This document shows positions 8,723 through 19,372 of a DNA stretch of 64,000 nucleotides, piece by piece (the stretch's first letter is position 1; the number at the start of each line of letters is the position of its first letter). Source of the stretch: an uncultured Clostridia bacterium (GTDB lineage Bacteria > Bacillota > Clostridia > Peptostreptococcales > Anaerovoracaceae); assembly GCA_945830395.1 (NCBI GenBank), contig CALZYE010000002.1, positions 1 through 64,000 of the forward strand. The letters run 5' to 3'. A program made the position numbers and the translations under genes. Below the pieces are notes generated by a model. It did no database searches. It saw only the letters and a list, made by a program, of their open reading frames with translations, and had not been told where the DNA came from.

Positions 8723-9259
8723 CTATATATCGGTTGGCTCAAGATAACTTATGTATGGCAAATTCCTGTATTTCTGGTCGTAATCAAGACCGTATCCGAT
8801 TACGAATAAATCTTCAACCTCAAAACCTACATAATCCGCAGTTAAATCGTTCTTTCTGCGAGAAGGCTTATCCAGCATAGTGCATACCTTAACGGACTTA
8901 GGATTTCTGTCCTCGAGATACCCCTTCAGATACTTAAGCGTAGTTCCCGTATCCACTATGTCTTCTACAATGAGAACATGCTTATTGTATATGTCCATTC
9001 CAATATCCTTCTTAATCTTAACAACACCTGAACTGGTTGTGCTTGAACCGTAGCTGGATGCAGCGACAAAATCAATTTTAACATCCAGAGAAATATTTTT
9101 CATAAGCTCGCTCATCCACACAACAGCGCCCTTAAGGGTTCCCAGCAGAACAAGCTCTTCACCTTCGTAATCCTTGCTTATCTGTTTGCCCAATTCCTTG
9201 GCCCTCTTCTGAAGCTCCTTGTCTGTATATAAAATTTTACCGATCGTATCCTTAGCCAC
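8723..9259 (-). CDS. hpt: Hypoxanthine phosphoribosyltransferase
   Basis: Hpt salvages hypoxanthine and guanine by joining them to PRPP. The 178-residue protein shows the type I PRPP-binding loop VLIVEDIVDTGTTL, the VLLGTLKGAVVW loop, and the C-terminal purine-binding stretch ending near GYGLDYDQKYRNLPYI. The start is GTG, preceded by GGAGGAAAGAA. It lies downstream of engB in the same direction. Confidence 0.95.
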   Translation of the reverse strand: MAKDTIGKILYTDKELQKRAKELGKQISKDYEGEELVLLGTLKGAVVWMSELMKNISLDVKIDFVAASSYGSSTTSSGVVKIKKDIGMDIYNKHVLIVEDIVDTGTTLKYLKGYLEDRNPKSVKVCTMLDKPSRRKNDLTADYVGFEVEDLFVIGYGLDYDQKYRNLPYISYLEPTDI

Positions 9260-9331
9260 TTCTTTCCTCCGATATATTCAATTCATATATTAAATTCTAC
9301 ACCATTTACCCTATTTTTGTCACGAAGTATT

Positions 9332-9922
9332 TTATACATCCAATATTTTTTCCACCTCGTTCAGCAAAATATCCTGTCCGGTTCTCTTTAATGCGGAAAC
9401 CGGTATAACCGTATCCTCCTGAGAAAGCTTGAGAATCTTCCTTATTTTAGATATATTCTTTGCCATTTCATTCTTTGAGACTTTGTCAGCCTTCGTTGCC
9501 ACAACTATGCCGTCAAGCCCGTAGTGTCTCAGATAGTCGTACATCTGAATATCCAGTTTCGTCGGGTCGTGGCGAATATCCACAAGCTGAACCACCTTTA
9601 GCAAATTCTGTCTGGATGAAAGATACTTTTCCATCATAGGCCCCCAGTCCTTGGACATTGATTTGGAAACCTTTGCATATCCGTAACCCGGGAGGTCTAC
9701 AATCCTAAACCTTCCATTTGCTTCATAAAAATTAATAGTTCTCGTCTTTCCCGGTGCTCCTGAAACCCTTGCAAGCTTTTTTCTTCCGGTCAAAAGATTC
9801 AGAAGAGAGGATTTCCCCACATTCGAGCGACCTGCAAAGGCTATTTCGGGCATATTTTCCGGAGGATACTGAGCAGGTTTTACCGCCACTGCGATAAGCT
9901 CCGATTCATTTATTTTAAGCAT
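9332..9922 (-). CDS. engB: Ribosome biogenesis GTPase EngB/YsxC
   Basis: EngB is a small TrmE-Era-type GTPase needed for 50S subunit assembly. At 196 residues it has G1 GRSNVGKSS, G3 DLPGYGYAKV, G4 TKADK and G5-like VSALK. A strong AAGGAG lies before the ATG, which starts 9 nt after the lon stop. Lon-EngB adjacency is common in Firmicutes. Confidence 0.97.
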   Translation of the reverse strand: MLKINESELIAVAVKPAQYPPENMPEIAFAGRSNVGKSSLLNLLTGRKKLARVSGAPGKTRTINFYEANGRFRIVDLPGYGYAKVSKSMSKDWGPMMEKYLSSRQNLLKVVQLVDIRHDPTKLDIQMYDYLRHYGLDGIVVATKADKVSKNEMAKNISKIRKILKLSQEDTVIPVSALKRTGQDILLNEVEKILDV

Positions 9923-9931
9923 ATCTACTCC

Positions 9932-12331
9932 TTATGTTACAAGCGCATGTTCAAGAGCATCTTCAACATCGTTCAAAAGAACAAATTCCAAATCCTTCTT
10001 CACCGAGCTTGGAATCTCCTCAAGATCTTTCTCATTTTCTTTAGGTAAAAGAATCTTCTCTATTCCCGCCCTATGAGCTGCAAGAACCTTCTCCCTTATA
10101 CCTCCTACAGGAAGCACTCTGCCTCTCAAGGTGACTTCTCCCGTCATCGCAACCTTTCTATCCACAGGAATATTTGTCAATGTGGAAATAAGGGCGGTAC
10201 ACATTGTCACGCCGGCAGACGGACCGTCCTTAGGAACAGCTCCCTCCGGAACATGGATGTGTATATCGCTCTCCTTATAGAAATCCTTCGGAATTCCGTA
10301 TTTGTCTCCGAGACTTCTCACATAGCTTACCGCTATAGTTGCAGATTCCTTCATAACATCTCCCAGCTTACCTGTGAGGGTTATTTTACCGCTTCCTGAA
10401 AGTAATGCGCTCTCGATCTTAAGGGTGTCTCCCCCAACCTGAGTCCAAGCCATTCCCGTAGTTACACCGACCGGATTTTCCTCTTCCACCACATCGTAAT
10501 TGAATATGTGCTTGTCCAGGTATTTTTCAAGGTTTCTATGAGTTATATTATATGTTTTTCCCTTTTCCACAACAACCTTCTTTGCAACCTTCCTGCATAC
10601 TCCTGCAATGGTTCTCTGAAGATTTCTCACTCCTGATTCTCTGGTATAGTGTTCAATTATATCGTTTATGGCTTTTTCTGAAATCTTGATATTCTCTTTC
10701 TTCAGTCCGTTTTCTTTGATTTCCTTAGGCACTAAATACTGCTGAGCAATCTTAATCTTGTCCTGCTTCGTATATCCCGGAACCTGAATTATTTCCATCC
10801 TGTCTCTCAGAGGTCCCGGAATCGTACTCAGGTCATTTGCCGTGGTTATAAAAAGTACTTTTGATAAATCGAAAGGAATTTCCAGAAAATGATCCGTAAA
10901 TGTATTGTTCTGCTCAGGGTCCAGAACCTCAAGAAGAGCAGAGGAAGGATCTCCCTTAAAGTCCGCTCCCAGTTTATCTATCTCATCAAGAAGAAACAGA
11001 GGATTGTTCTTTCCCGACTCCTTGATTCCGTTTATCACACGGCCCGGTATCGCTCCGATGTAAGTTCTTCTGTGTCCTCTGATTTCCGCCTCATCTCGAA
11101 CTCCGCCAAGGGACATCCTCACATACTCCCTTCCCGTTGCTCTGGCTATTGATTTTGCTATGGAAGTTTTTCCGACTCCCGGCGGACCTACCAAACAGAG
11201 GATAGGTCCTCTTATCGCCTTTGATAAATGGATAACTGCAAGATATTCAAGAATCCTTTCCTTTATCTTCTTCATTCCGTAATGGTCTTCTTCCAGAATT
11301 TTCTCGGCTTTTTTCAGATTGGTACTGACTCTGGAAGCATCTTTCCAAGGAAGTTCCAAAATAGTTTCCACATAGTTTCTTATTACTGCGCTTTCCGCCG
11401 AGTTTGACATCATAGATGAGAATCTTTTAATCTCTTTTCGTATTTTCTCGTCAACTTTCTTGTCCAGCTTAAGAGAATCAAGCTTATCAAGCCACTCTGC
11501 ACTTTCGGTCTCAACATCCTCTTCATTTCCAAGTTCGGACTGAATTGCTCTCAGTTTCTCTCTGAGATAATATTCTCTCTGTCCCTTGTCTATATTTTCC
11601 TTAACTTTATGTGACAGTTCCTTTTCTACCAAGGCTATTTCATTTTCTTCAACTATAATCTCGCACAAAATCTTTAATCTTTCGGAAAAATCCAAAGTGC
11701 TTAATACTTTCTGCTTTTTCGCAGGCAAAACAAACAGTTCGTTTGCAATCTTATCTGCCTTAACCAATATATTCTCTTCCGAAAGTATTTTATCCACCAC
11801 TTCATCTGTTATCTGTGAAGTCATCGCCGCATATTCAACGAAGGATTCTGTAATCAGTCTTGACATCGCCTTATCTTCCAATGGCAAATTTTCTTCGTCT
11901 GCCATCTCCTCGCACCGCATTATTATGGCTGAGTAGAAGTTTTCCGAGGCAAGAATTTCTGATACTGCAGCCCTTGAAATCCCTTCAACCAGAACTCTTA
12001 CGGCATCACCTTGAATTTTCAGCATCTGCTTAACTCTTACTACAGTTCCCACCTCATATATGTCTTCTGCTTTGGGTATTAAAATATTGTCGTCTTTCTG
12101 AGTAGACACGAACAGAAGTTTATCCGTTGCCATGGCTTTTTCCAAAGCCTTAATGGATTTTTCCCTGCCTACATCAAAATGAACCACCGTTCTTGGAAAT
12201 ATAGTTACTCCCCTCAAAGGGATGCAGGGCAATACCTCGTTCTTATTAAAATCCCTATCATCTTCAATGATAAGTTCCTCATCAACCATATTATTTTTGA
12301 TGTCTTTATTTATATTTAAGTTTTCACTCAT
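9932..12331 (-). CDS. lon: ATP-dependent protease Lon
   Basis: Lon degrades misfolded and specific regulatory proteins in the cytoplasm. The 799-residue protein has the usual order: N-terminal substrate-binding domain ([19 protein letters not shown]), central AAA+ module with Walker [10 protein letters not shown] and Walker [10 protein letters not shown], and the C-terminal protease with the catalytic serine in [11 protein letters not shown] and a downstream lysine ([14 protein letters not shown]). It is transcribed after clpX, with a 161-nt gap that contains small hairpins. The ATG follows GGGAGTGGATTAG. Confidence 0.98.
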   Translation of the reverse strand: MSENLNINKDIKNNMVDEELIIEDDRDFNKNEVLPCIPLRGVTIFPRTVVHFDVGREKSIKALEKAMATDKLLFVSTQKDDNILIPKAEDIYEVGTVVRVKQMLKIQGDAVRVLVEGISRAAVSEILASENFYSAIIMRCEEMADEENLPLEDKAMSRLITESFVEYAAMTSQITDEVVDKILSEENILVKADKIANELFVLPAKKQKVLSTLDFSERLKILCEIIVEENEIALVEKELSHKVKENIDKGQREYYLREKLRAIQSELGNEEDVETESAEWLDKLDSLKLDKKVDEKIRKEIKRFSSMMSNSAESAVIRNYVETILELPWKDASRVSTNLKKAEKILEEDHYGMKKIKERILEYLAVIHLSKAIRGPILCLVGPPGVGKTSIAKSIARATGREYVRMSLGGVRDEAEIRGHRRTYIGAIPGRVINGIKESGKNNPLFLLDEIDKLGADFKGDPSSALLEVLDPEQNNTFTDHFLEIPFDLSKVLFITTANDLSTIPGPLRDRMEIIQVPGYTKQDKIKIAQQYLVPKEIKENGLKKENIKISEKAINDIIEHYTRESGVRNLQRTIAGVCRKVAKKVVVEKGKTYNITHRNLEKYLDKHIFNYDVVEEENPVGVTTGMAWTQVGGDTLKIESALLSGSGKITLTGKLGDVMKESATIAVSYVRSLGDKYGIPKDFYKESDIHIHVPEGAVPKDGPSAGVTMCTALISTLTNIPVDRKVAMTGEVTLRGRVLPVGGIREKVLAAHRAGIEKILLPKENEKDLEEIPSSVKKDLEFVLLNDVEDALEHALVT

Positions 12332-12446
12332 CTAATCCACTCCCATCTATGCAAATAAAACTGTGGCTAAAAAAGCCGAATTGCCGAGTTTCTCATCACA
12401 CATAATTCATTTATCCGCTACAAACACTTACACTTATAAAGTCAAA

Positions 12447-12464
12447 GGGCGACAAAAGCCGCCC
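12447..12464 (-). terminator. Small hairpin between clpX and lon
   Basis: On the minus strand a 7-bp stem (GGGCGGC with GTCGCCC, one G-U pair) with a TTTT loop follows the clpX stop, trailed by a weak T-containing stretch. A second small hairpin (GAGGC/GCCTC) sits at 12477-12490. These may attenuate read-through from clpX into lon. No strong T-tract is present. Confidence 0.35.
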
Positions 12465-12492
12465 TCATAATCTCATGAGGCAACAGCCTCTT

Positions 12493-13746
12493 TTATTTTT
12501 TCTTCAACACTAACTCCGGGCCACTACTTCCCTCTACAGTTTCTCTTGTGATTATGCACTTTTCAATATCGTCTCTCGACGGAATCTCGTACATTATATC
12601 CATCATACTCTTTTCAAAAATGCTCCTAAGTCCTCTTGCTCCGGTCTTTCTTTCAATGGCTTTTGCTGCAACTTTCTCTATGGCTTCCTCCCGAATCTCA
12701 AGTTCCACGCCGTCAAGTTCAAAAAGCTTCTTATACTGTTTAACCAGCGCATTTTTCGGCTCGGTCATAATAAGCTTCAGCGCTGCTTCATCAAGCTCAT
12801 TCAAAGTTACAATTACAGGAAGTCTGCCTATGAACTCCGGAATCAGACCGAATTTCAGAAGATCCTCCGGCTCTATATTCTTAGCAACGCTTATTTCTTC
12901 GGTATTTTTCCCTTCTTTTTCCGAGTTGAACCCTATAACCTTGCTGCCAAGCCTTCTCTTGATGATCTTATCAAGGCCGTCAAAAGCTCCTCCGCATATG
13001 AACAGGATATTGGATGTATCTATCTGTATAAATTCCTGGTGAGGATGTTTTCTGCCACCCTGAGGAGGCACATTTGCCACGGTGCCTTCTAAAATCTTCA
13101 AAAGCGCCTGCTGAACCCCTTCACCGCTTACATCTCTTGTAATGGAAGGATTTTCACTCTTTCTGGAAATCTTGTCTATCTCATCTACATAGATTATCCC
13201 TCTCTGAGCTTTCTCTTCATCGTAGTCGGCAGCCTGAAGGAGCCTCAGAAGAATGTTTTCCACATCTTCACCTACATATCCCGCCTCTGTGAGAGCTGTT
13301 GCATCGGCAATTGCAAAGGGTACATCCAAAATTTTGGCAAGGGTCTGAGCAAGCAGAGTTTTTCCGGATCCTGTAGGACCGATCATAACTATATTGCTCT
13401 TTTGAAGTTCAACATCCTCCTCTTCTTGCAAGCCGTTTATCCTCTTGTAATGATTATATACAGCCACCGCCAAAGCTTTCTTGGCATCCTCCTGACCTAT
13501 AACATAATCAGACAGGGTACTTGTAATTTCCTTAGGAGTTTTCAGTTCAAACCGGGTACTTTCTCCATTTTCCGCAGCCTCCGCTTTGTTCATGAACTCT
13601 TCATCCATAATTTCCGAGCACATTTCCACGCACTCGTCGCATATGTATACTCCCGGTCCTGCAATGAGGCGTTTTACCTGACTTTGAGGCTTTCCGCAAA
13701 ACGAACATCTCAATTCCTGTCTTTCGCCGTTAAAATTTTCTTCCAT
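12493..13746 (-). CDS. clpX: ATP-dependent Clp protease ATP-binding subunit ClpX
   Basis: ClpX unfolds substrates and feeds them to ClpP. The 417-residue protein opens with the four-cysteine zinc-binding domain (CSFCGKPQ ... CDECVEMC), followed by the AAA+ module with Walker A GPTGSGKT, Walker [10 protein letters not shown], and the arginine-rich [10 protein letters not shown] near the C-terminus. The ATG follows AAGAGGGGTGG and lies 12 nt after clpP. It forms an operon with tig and clpP. Confidence 0.98.
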   Translation of the reverse strand: MEENFNGERQELRCSFCGKPQSQVKRLIAGPGVYICDECVEMCSEIMDEEFMNKAEAAENGESTRFELKTPKEITSTLSDYVIGQEDAKKALAVAVYNHYKRINGLQEEEDVELQKSNIVMIGPTGSGKTLLAQTLAKILDVPFAIADATALTEAGYVGEDVENILLRLLQAADYDEEKAQRGIIYVDEIDKISRKSENPSITRDVSGEGVQQALLKILEGTVANVPPQGGRKHPHQEFIQIDTSNILFICGGAFDGLDKIIKRRLGSKVIGFNSEKEGKNTEEISVAKNIEPEDLLKFGLIPEFIGRLPVIVTLNELDEAALKLIMTEPKNALVKQYKKLFELDGVELEIREEAIEKVAAKAIERKTGARGLRSIFEKSMMDIMYEIPSRDDIEKCIITRETVEGSSGPELVLKKK

Positions 13747-13758
13747 GTGCCACCCCTC

Positions 13759-14340
13759 TTATCTGGAGGCAATCACCTTATCGATAAGACCGTATTCACA
13801 GGCCTCATCTGCCCCCATAATATTATCTCTGTCAGTATCTCTTTTGATAACATCAAAACTCTGATCTGTGTTTTCACTTAAAATACGATTAAGCTTTTCT
13901 TTCGTTTTAAGAATCCATTGTGCATGAATTTCTATGTCCGATGCCTGACCGCTGACTCCTCCCAGCGGCTGATGAATGAGAACCTCCGAGTTTGGAAGCG
14001 CATAGCGCTTTCCTTTAGCTCCCGACGAAAGGAGAAAGGCTCCCATACTCGCTGCAAGTCCCATGCAAATAGTAGATACATCCGGTTTTATATAGTTCAT
14101 GGTATCGTAGATAGCCATTCCCGCGGTTACAGAGCCTCCCGGACTGTTGATATAAAGGCTTATATCTTTTTCCGGATCCTCCGCCTCCAAGAAGAGAAGC
14201 TGGGCAGTGACCAGACTTGCAACAGAGTCATTAATTTCTTCACCCAGTATGATTATCCTATCTTTTAAAAGCCTCGAAAAAATATCGTAGCTTCTCTCTC
14301 CTCCTCCGGTCTGTTCAATCACATATGGTACCAATGCCAT
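13759..14340 (-). CDS. clpP: ATP-dependent Clp protease proteolytic subunit ClpP
   Basis: ClpP forms the 14-subunit proteolytic barrel used by ClpX and other Clp ATPases. The 193 residues include the catalytic triad: Ser98 in GLAASMGA, His123 in LIHQPLGG and an aspartate near 171 in DRDNIMGA. The processing-loop region and the N-terminal [11 protein letters not shown] are typical. AGGAAG precedes the ATG. It sits between tig and clpX. Confidence 0.98.
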   Translation of the reverse strand: MALVPYVIEQTGGGERSYDIFSRLLKDRIIILGEEINDSVASLVTAQLLFLEAEDPEKDISLYINSPGGSVTAGMAIYDTMNYIKPDVSTICMGLAASMGAFLLSSGAKGKRYALPNSEVLIHQPLGGVSGQASDIEIHAQWILKTKEKLNRILSENTDQSFDVIKRDTDRDNIMGADEACEYGLIDKVIASR

Positions 14341-14359
14341 AAGATCACTTCCTTATTTT

Positions 14360-15694
14360 TTATTTTTCTTCGGTTTCGGCTTCTTCAGTTTTTTCTTCGG
14401 TAAGCTTGTCAACCTTTGTCACTTCAGCTGCATCGTAAAGCATATCTATAGTCTTCTTAACGAGAAGATCCTTTTTAAATAACTTCATGCTCGCTTCTAA
14501 CATCTTGCGAATTTCTTCCTTGTCCATATTGTACATTGTTGACATGGAATCAAGCTCTTTATCGATTTCTTCCTCTGTTACTTCCATGTTTTCTGCCGCA
14601 GCTACCGATAAAAGTGCGATTCTTGTTCCCGCTCTTCTTTCGGCATCTTCACGGACATCATCTCTGAAACCCTGCATATCTTTTCCCGTAAACTGGCAAT
14701 ACTGCTGCAAGGAAAGTCCCTGGTATCTCAGCTGCTGATCAAGTTCCTGTGCCATCTGATCGATTTCTTCTTCGACAAGGGACTTAGGTACATCAATGTC
14801 GTTAGCATCATAAATCTTCGCTACCACAGCATCCTTAGTCTGATTCTCATTCTGAGCTTCCTTGTTCTTCAGCATATCCCTGCGTGACTCTTCCTTAAGT
14901 TCTTCAAGGGTATCAAATTCACTGACATCCTTTGCAAATTCGTCATCAAGTTCAGGTAACTGCTCTTCCTTAATCTCATGTATTTCGCAGTGGAACACGG
15001 CTTCCTTCCCTGCCAGGGATTTTTCGCCGTATTCTTCAGGGAAAGTAACATTTACATCTCGTTTTTCTCCAACCGTTGCTCCAACGAGTTGCTCTTCAAA
15101 TCCCGGAATAAAAGTCTTGGATCCGATCTTAAGTTCCTGTTTTTCCGCTGTTCCTCCCTCAAACTGTTCTTCGCCTACAAAACCGCTGTAATCAAGAATA
15201 ACTGTATCTCCCTCTGCAACAGGTCTTTCCACCGCAACGATACGAGCGTTTCTCTTCCTCATGTTCTCAATGCTCAGGTCCACTTCTTCATCTGTAACCG
15301 CCGCATTCAGCTGCTCAACTTCTACGCCCTTATAGTCTTTAACCTCCACAATAGGAAACAACTTAACATCCATCGTCATAGTAAGCGGTTTACCCTTTCC
15401 GATTTCGCTGAAATCAGCCTTCGGGCTATCTATCACTTCCAATTCCAATTCATCAATCGCTTTAGGATAATATTCACCGAATAGGTTGTTGATTGCATCT
15501 TCAAAGAAAATTCCTTCTCCGTAGTGCTTCTCAATAATGCTTCTTGGCGCCTTACCTTTTCTGAAACCGTTAATAGAAAACTGTCCTCGGTTCTTCTTGT
15601 AAACCTCAATCACAGCGTTTTCAAATTCTTCTGCTGTAAAATCCAAAGTAAATTTTGCCTCATTATTCTCCTTTGAGATAAGTGTAGTTTTCAT
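14360..15694 (-). CDS. tig: Trigger factor
   Basis: Trigger factor is the ribosome-bound chaperone that meets nascent chains. The 444-residue protein has the ribosome-binding motif NGFRKGKAPRSIIEKHYG near residue 43, a central FKBP-type isomerase domain (GDTVILDYSGFVGEEQFEGG) and a helical C-terminal domain with an acidic tail (TEEKTEEAETEEK). TTAGGAGGATATAC lies before the ATG. It is the first gene of the tig-clpP-clpX-lon series. Confidence 0.98.
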   Translation of the reverse strand: MKTTLISKENNEAKFTLDFTAEEFENAVIEVYKKNRGQFSINGFRKGKAPRSIIEKHYGEGIFFEDAINNLFGEYYPKAIDELELEVIDSPKADFSEIGKGKPLTMTMDVKLFPIVEVKDYKGVEVEQLNAAVTDEEVDLSIENMRKRNARIVAVERPVAEGDTVILDYSGFVGEEQFEGGTAEKQELKIGSKTFIPGFEEQLVGATVGEKRDVNVTFPEEYGEKSLAGKEAVFHCEIHEIKEEQLPELDDEFAKDVSEFDTLEELKEESRRDMLKNKEAQNENQTKDAVVAKIYDANDIDVPKSLVEEEIDQMAQELDQQLRYQGLSLQQYCQFTGKDMQGFRDDVREDAERRAGTRIALLSVAAAENMEVTEEEIDKELDSMSTMYNMDKEEIRKMLEASMKLFKKDLLVKKTIDMLYDAAEVTKVDKLTEEKTEEAETEEK

Positions 15695-15763
15695 TATTGT
15701 ATATCCTCCTAATTTATAGCTGACTCAATTAATTTTGCGTTTTAAGATCGTGATATTCCGTTA

Positions 15764-15792
15764 AAATTACCTGTCATAATATACTGCTGCAA
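15764..15792 (-). promoter_or_regulatory. Possible tig promoter
   Basis: On the minus strand TTGCAG (15792-15787) and TAATTT (15769-15764) are 17 nt apart, about 70 nt before the tig ATG. No CIRCE or CtsR-type direct repeat is seen beside it. Confidence 0.4.
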
Positions 15793-15821
15793 GCGCTGCC
15801 TGCATGTTACTCACGGGCAAT

Positions 15822-15865
15822 AAAAAAAACGCAAACAAGTCATATTATTATATACTCATTTGCGT
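15822..15865 (-). terminator. Weak intrinsic terminator after the CYTH gene
   Basis: On the minus strand ACGCAAA pairs with TTTGCGT and is followed by a run of eight T. The loop of 23 nt can pair further (AGTATA with TATGACT, one bulge). The placement is right for ending the unit whose last gene stops at 16061. Confidence 0.5.
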
Positions 15866-16060
15866 CTAAAGTAAACACTTAACCGCTTATTTATCGGTAA
15901 TTTATGGCTAAATTTACATTATAATAACTTTACATGGTGAATTTAGACGATTATCCTTACACTTTATTATACTTTTTTGTGAAATATCCCGCGCTACCTG
16001 CTTAAAATCACCTCTATCTTCATAAAAAACTGCACTTATATATCTTTTTCAAGGCTATAG

Positions 16061-16684
16061 CTACTTGTTCATCAATAACTTTCCACGCTGAAATTTGCTT
16101 ACATCCTCAGGAGGCAGCATATACTTTTCGGAGATTTTTCTTCCAAGTTTTCTGAAATCCTCCTCATCTCCGTGAGAAAGCTCAAGTTCAATTTCAGAGA
16201 TAGGTGCAGTTTTCCCATCTGCCCTTATCTCTCCCATGTCATAGGACAAAACGCTTGCCGACCTTCCTGTGTTCAGCCTAACCTCCCTGCGGGTAAATTT
16301 CATTTCCATAACAGGAATTAAATCCTTATCCTCTGTAATTGATTTTAGCTGTTCAAAAATTTCGCACCGGTTAAAAATATCTATGCCCGGTTTTTTAATC
16401 AAGATCTCATCATCAACAGGCACATTGACTTCTTCCCTTCTGTGCAATCCGTCTTTGCTGCCGCCTGACCACTTCAAGGTGGCAACATAGGTTTTTCCTT
16501 CAAGTCTGATCCTCATAGCCATAAGGTTCTTAGACATATCTTCATCTTCTGTATCAAAGTATACGGCATGCATGGGGATTAGCCTTTCGCTTCCCCCAAC
16601 TTTTAAGGCTATGATTTCTTCATCGCCAAAAATATCTTCGGCATTTCTTTTTTCATCAACTGAATATTTTAGTTCTGTTTCCAT
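16061..16684 (-). CDS. CYTH-domain triphosphatase-like protein
   Basis: A 207-residue CYTH (triphosphate tunnel metalloenzyme) protein. The N-terminal ExExK signature is present as METELKY. Alternating acidic and basic strands typical of the tunnel follow (MRIRLEGKTYVATLKW, VMEMKFTRREVRL, SEIELELSHG). Bacterial members often hydrolyse inorganic triphosphate or similar compounds, but the substrate here is unknown. The ribosome binding site is weak. The gene lies between a small membrane protein and the tig unit. Confidence 0.85.
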   Translation of the reverse strand: METELKYSVDEKRNAEDIFGDEEIIALKVGGSERLIPMHAVYFDTEDEDMSKNLMAMRIRLEGKTYVATLKWSGGSKDGLHRREEVNVPVDDEILIKKPGIDIFNRCEIFEQLKSITEDKDLIPVMEMKFTRREVRLNTGRSASVLSYDMGEIRADGKTAPISEIELELSHGDEEDFRKLGRKISEKYMLPPEDVSKFQRGKLLMNK

Positions 16685-16775
16685 ATCATAATTTTCTATC
16701 TATCAATTTGTGCTGTCTTTCACGCAAAACCCAAGTATAAAAATATTTGAATTTTAACAAGCGACAGCATATTGC

Positions 16776-17261
16776 TTATTTTTTAGGTGTTTTTTTCTTG
16801 AATTTTATCATCTGCTCCAAAAGCTGCTTGTTCATCTTCTTCTGGTGCTTGCCAAGCTCTCTGATATCTTGCATATCTGCCATCTGAAAAACCCAAACAT
16901 AGGTTTTCAGACCTTCGTTTTCAATCCGGCTATAAATAGTCTTATTTATCTTCTCTATGGAATTTCCGGCGTTTATAAGATATACCCTGGCAATAAATCC
17001 ACCGTTTAGCCTCTTCAGTTCAATTATGTGTTCTGCGCTGCTGCTGTGCACTATAGCTCCCCGAATAGTTTCTGCAATTCGCTTTCCAAGTTCTTCATTC
17101 TCCGCATCCCTTACCAGCATCCAAAATGCCACAGCGGCGCATATTCCCAAGATACTTGCCACTATACCTCCGAAAGAGTTGAGGGTACCCAAGTACATTA
17201 TCACTCCCGGTATAAAGCAAAACCATTTTAAATTCTTAAAAAATTTCAATTCATCTTCCAT
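16776..17261 (-). CDS. Small membrane protein of unknown function
   Basis: Unrecognised. The protein has about 161 residues, with two hydrophobic segments in the first 50 residues (WFCFIPGVIMYLGTLNSF and GIVASILGICAAVAFWMLV). These are followed by a cytoplasmic-looking, charged domain ending in a lysine-rich tail. I prefer the ATG at 17261 with GGGGG 8 nt upstream over the GTG at 17276, which lies in that purine stretch. It is directly downstream of cbiC and may be the last gene of the cobalamin operon by read-through. Confidence 0.65.
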   Translation of the reverse strand: MEDELKFFKNLKWFCFIPGVIMYLGTLNSFGGIVASILGICAAVAFWMLVRDAENEELGKRIAETIRGAIVHSSSAEHIIELKRLNGGFIARVYLINAGNSIEKINKTIYSRIENEGLKTYVWVFQMADMQDIRELGKHQKKMNKQLLEQMIKFKKKTPKK

Positions 17262-17287
17262 AATAAATGCCCCCACATTTTAAAAAA

Positions 17288-17908
17288 TTAAATTTTGTAT
17301 TGAATTGCATTTACAATACAAGCTGCGATATTGCTTCCGCCTTTTCTGCCCTTTGCCACTATACATGGAATCCCTGATTCAATAAGGGTTTCTTTGCTCT
17401 CCACAACATTAACAAAGCCCACAGGAACACCGATTACTCCAACAGGATTGAGCTTTCCCTCTTTTACAAGACTGACTATGGACAAAAGTGCAGTCGGCGC
17501 ATTTCCGACAGCAAATATTACAGGTCCGTCAAGTTTCGATGCCTTCTCCATGCTGATGTAAGAGCGGGTCAGACCTCTTTCTTCAGCTTCCTTTGCCACA
17601 TCTTCATCTGCGATAAAGCAAACCACTTTTCCGCCGTAACTTTCTATTCTTTTTTTATTTATTCCCGACTGCGCCATTTTCGTATCGGTTACTATTGTAG
17701 CACCTTTTTTGATAGCTTCTGCTATTGCATCGACCACTCCGTCGCTGAACCACATGCTGTCTGCATATTCAAAATCTGCAGATGTATGAATACACCTCTT
17801 TATTATGTGCTCATACCTTTCATCCGTCTTCTTGTCTCCGAGAATTTCTCCTATTATCTCAAAACTTCTTGCCTCTATTTCACCGGGCTTTATATTTTCT
17901 ATCTTCAT
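17288..17908 (-). CDS. cbiC: Cobalt-precorrin-8 methylmutase CbiC
   Basis: CbiC shifts the methyl group from C11 to C12 to make cobyrinic acid in the anaerobic vitamin B12 route. The 206-residue length is typical. Family motifs are the early PGEIEARSFEII, CIHTSADFEYADSMWF with the catalytic histidine, TIVTDTKMAQSGI, and the end VAKGRKGGSNIAACIVNAI. A good GGGAGG precedes the ATG, and it lies 15 nt after cbiP. It is the last recognisable gene of the cluster. Confidence 0.96.
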   Translation of the reverse strand: MKIENIKPGEIEARSFEIIGEILGDKKTDERYEHIIKRCIHTSADFEYADSMWFSDGVVDAIAEAIKKGATIVTDTKMAQSGINKKRIESYGGKVVCFIADEDVAKEAEERGLTRSYISMEKASKLDGPVIFAVGNAPTALLSIVSLVKEGKLNPVGVIGVPVGFVNVVESKETLIESGIPCIVAKGRKGGSNIAACIVNAIQYKI

Positions 17909-17923
17909 GCTATCCTCCCTAAA

Positions 17924-19369
17924 TCACTTGATTATATCCAGCAGCATATCCATATTCAAAGCCTGCCTCATTCCATCTGCGAGAATGTCGTACTGGCTTT
18001 CTTTATATTCCTTAAGATCAAAGGCATCTATTTCCGACGGATCCATGCCTTTTTCCTCAAACAGAGCTTTCACAACGGCAGAAGCAATACCCTCTCTGTC
18101 AAAAACACCGTGAATATATGTTCCGTATACATTACCGCTGTTAATTATATTTGCATCTTTTTCCTGTGAGCCCATGTGAATTTCATATCCGCTGTATTCC
18201 TTCCCTGAAAGTTCACTGAAAACTCCCGTCACATCTGATAATCTGCCATGTACTTCTTTCGTTACTTTCTCTTCTGCAAATACGGTACTGTGAGGAAGAA
18301 GTCCCATAGCCTCAAGCTCTCCTCCGTGTTCCACCTCCTCAGGATCTGAAATCTTCCGCCCGAGAATTTGGTATCCGCCGCAAACACCTATTACAGGTTT
18401 ACCTCGCGAAGCATATTTTAAAACATTTGCTTCCATTCCGCACTGGCGCATCCACAGTAAATCAGCCATGGTATTTTTTGTTCCCGGAATGATAATCAGG
18501 TCAGGATCTCCAAGTTCTCTCGGGTTTGTTACATATCTTACCCCGACTCCATTCATATATTCCAGTACATTGAAATCCGTAAAGTTTGAAATTTGCGGAA
18601 GCCTTATTACCGCAATATCGATGAGAGCCGTTCTATCCTTCTTTGTAAACTTTTCCGAAAGGCTGTCCTCATCGTCTATATCTACATTCAAATAAGGTAC
18701 AACTCCCAGAACCGGCACTTTAATGATATCCTCCAGCATCGACAGTCCGGGCTTTAAAATTTCAAGATCACCTCGGAATTTATTTATGACAACGCCCTTG
18801 ACTCTTGCTCTTTCATCTTCGTTAAATAAGAGTATGGTGCCTGCAATGGATGCGAAAACACCGCCTCGGTCTATGTCTCCCACAAGAATTGCCGGGGCAT
18901 CCGCCATCTTTGCCATTCCCATATTGACAAGGTCGTTGTCCCTCAGATTTATTTCCGCGGGACTGCCTGCACCCTCCATCACGATTATATCGTAATCCTC
19001 TGCAAGCGAGTTGTAAGTCTTTCTTATGGCTTCCCTGAAAATAGGCTTATTTTCATAAAATTCCTGAGCCTTCATGTTGCCGTATACTTTTCCGTTAAGT
19101 ATAACCTGCGAACCTTTATCGCTGGTGGGTTTCAGCAAAACGGGATTCATCCTGCAATCAGGCTCAAGCCCACATGCCTCCGCCTGCATCACCTGGGCTC
19201 TTCCCATCTCAAGCCCGTCTTTTGTTATATAAGAATTAAGCGCCATATTCTGAGCCTTAAAGGGAGCCACCTTATAGCCATCCTGCTTCAAAACTCTGCA
19301 TATTCCCGCCGTTACCAAGCTCTTTCCCGCATTAGAGCAGGTTCCCAGTACCATTAAAGATTTTGCCAT
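17924..19369 (-). CDS. cbiP: Cobyric acid synthase CbiP/CobQ
   Basis: CbiP amidates four carboxylates (b, d, e and g) of adenosylcobyrinic acid a,c-diamide with glutamine and ATP. The 481-residue protein has the P-loop-like N-terminus VLGTCSNAGKSLVTAG, the motif EGAGSPAEINLRDNDLVNM, and the C-terminal class I amidotransferase half with the nucleophile in GVCGGYQILG and a late histidine in GTYIHGVF. GAGGTAGAAG precedes the ATG, which is 3 nt after cbiB. Confidence 0.97.
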   Translation of the reverse strand: MAKSLMVLGTCSNAGKSLVTAGICRVLKQDGYKVAPFKAQNMALNSYITKDGLEMGRAQVMQAEACGLEPDCRMNPVLLKPTSDKGSQVILNGKVYGNMKAQEFYENKPIFREAIRKTYNSLAEDYDIIVMEGAGSPAEINLRDNDLVNMGMAKMADAPAILVGDIDRGGVFASIAGTILLFNEDERARVKGVVINKFRGDLEILKPGLSMLEDIIKVPVLGVVPYLNVDIDDEDSLSEKFTKKDRTALIDIAVIRLPQISNFTDFNVLEYMNGVGVRYVTNPRELGDPDLIIIPGTKNTMADLLWMRQCGMEANVLKYASRGKPVIGVCGGYQILGRKISDPEEVEHGGELEAMGLLPHSTVFAEEKVTKEVHGRLSDVTGVFSELSGKEYSGYEIHMGSQEKDANIINSGNVYGTYIHGVFDREGIASAVVKALFEEKGMDPSEIDAFDLKEYKESQYDILADGMRQALNMDMLLDIIK

Positions 19370-19372
19370 CTT

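Larger units (their letters stand above)
15695..16060. other. Intergenic gap before tig
   Basis: This 366-base gap holds no convincing gene. It contains a probable tig promoter (15764-15792) and a weak terminator for the CYTH gene (15822-15865). It also holds AT-rich sequence with an imperfect inverted repeat (CTAAATT ... AATTTAG, about 15911-15949). A TATAAT-like box lies within that repeat on the minus strand, without a good -35 partner. Confidence 0.6.

Noticed and set aside
15905-15950. Possible small RNA promoter in the gap before tig
   Set aside because: A TATAAT-like box is present, but no acceptable -35 element is found at the right distance.
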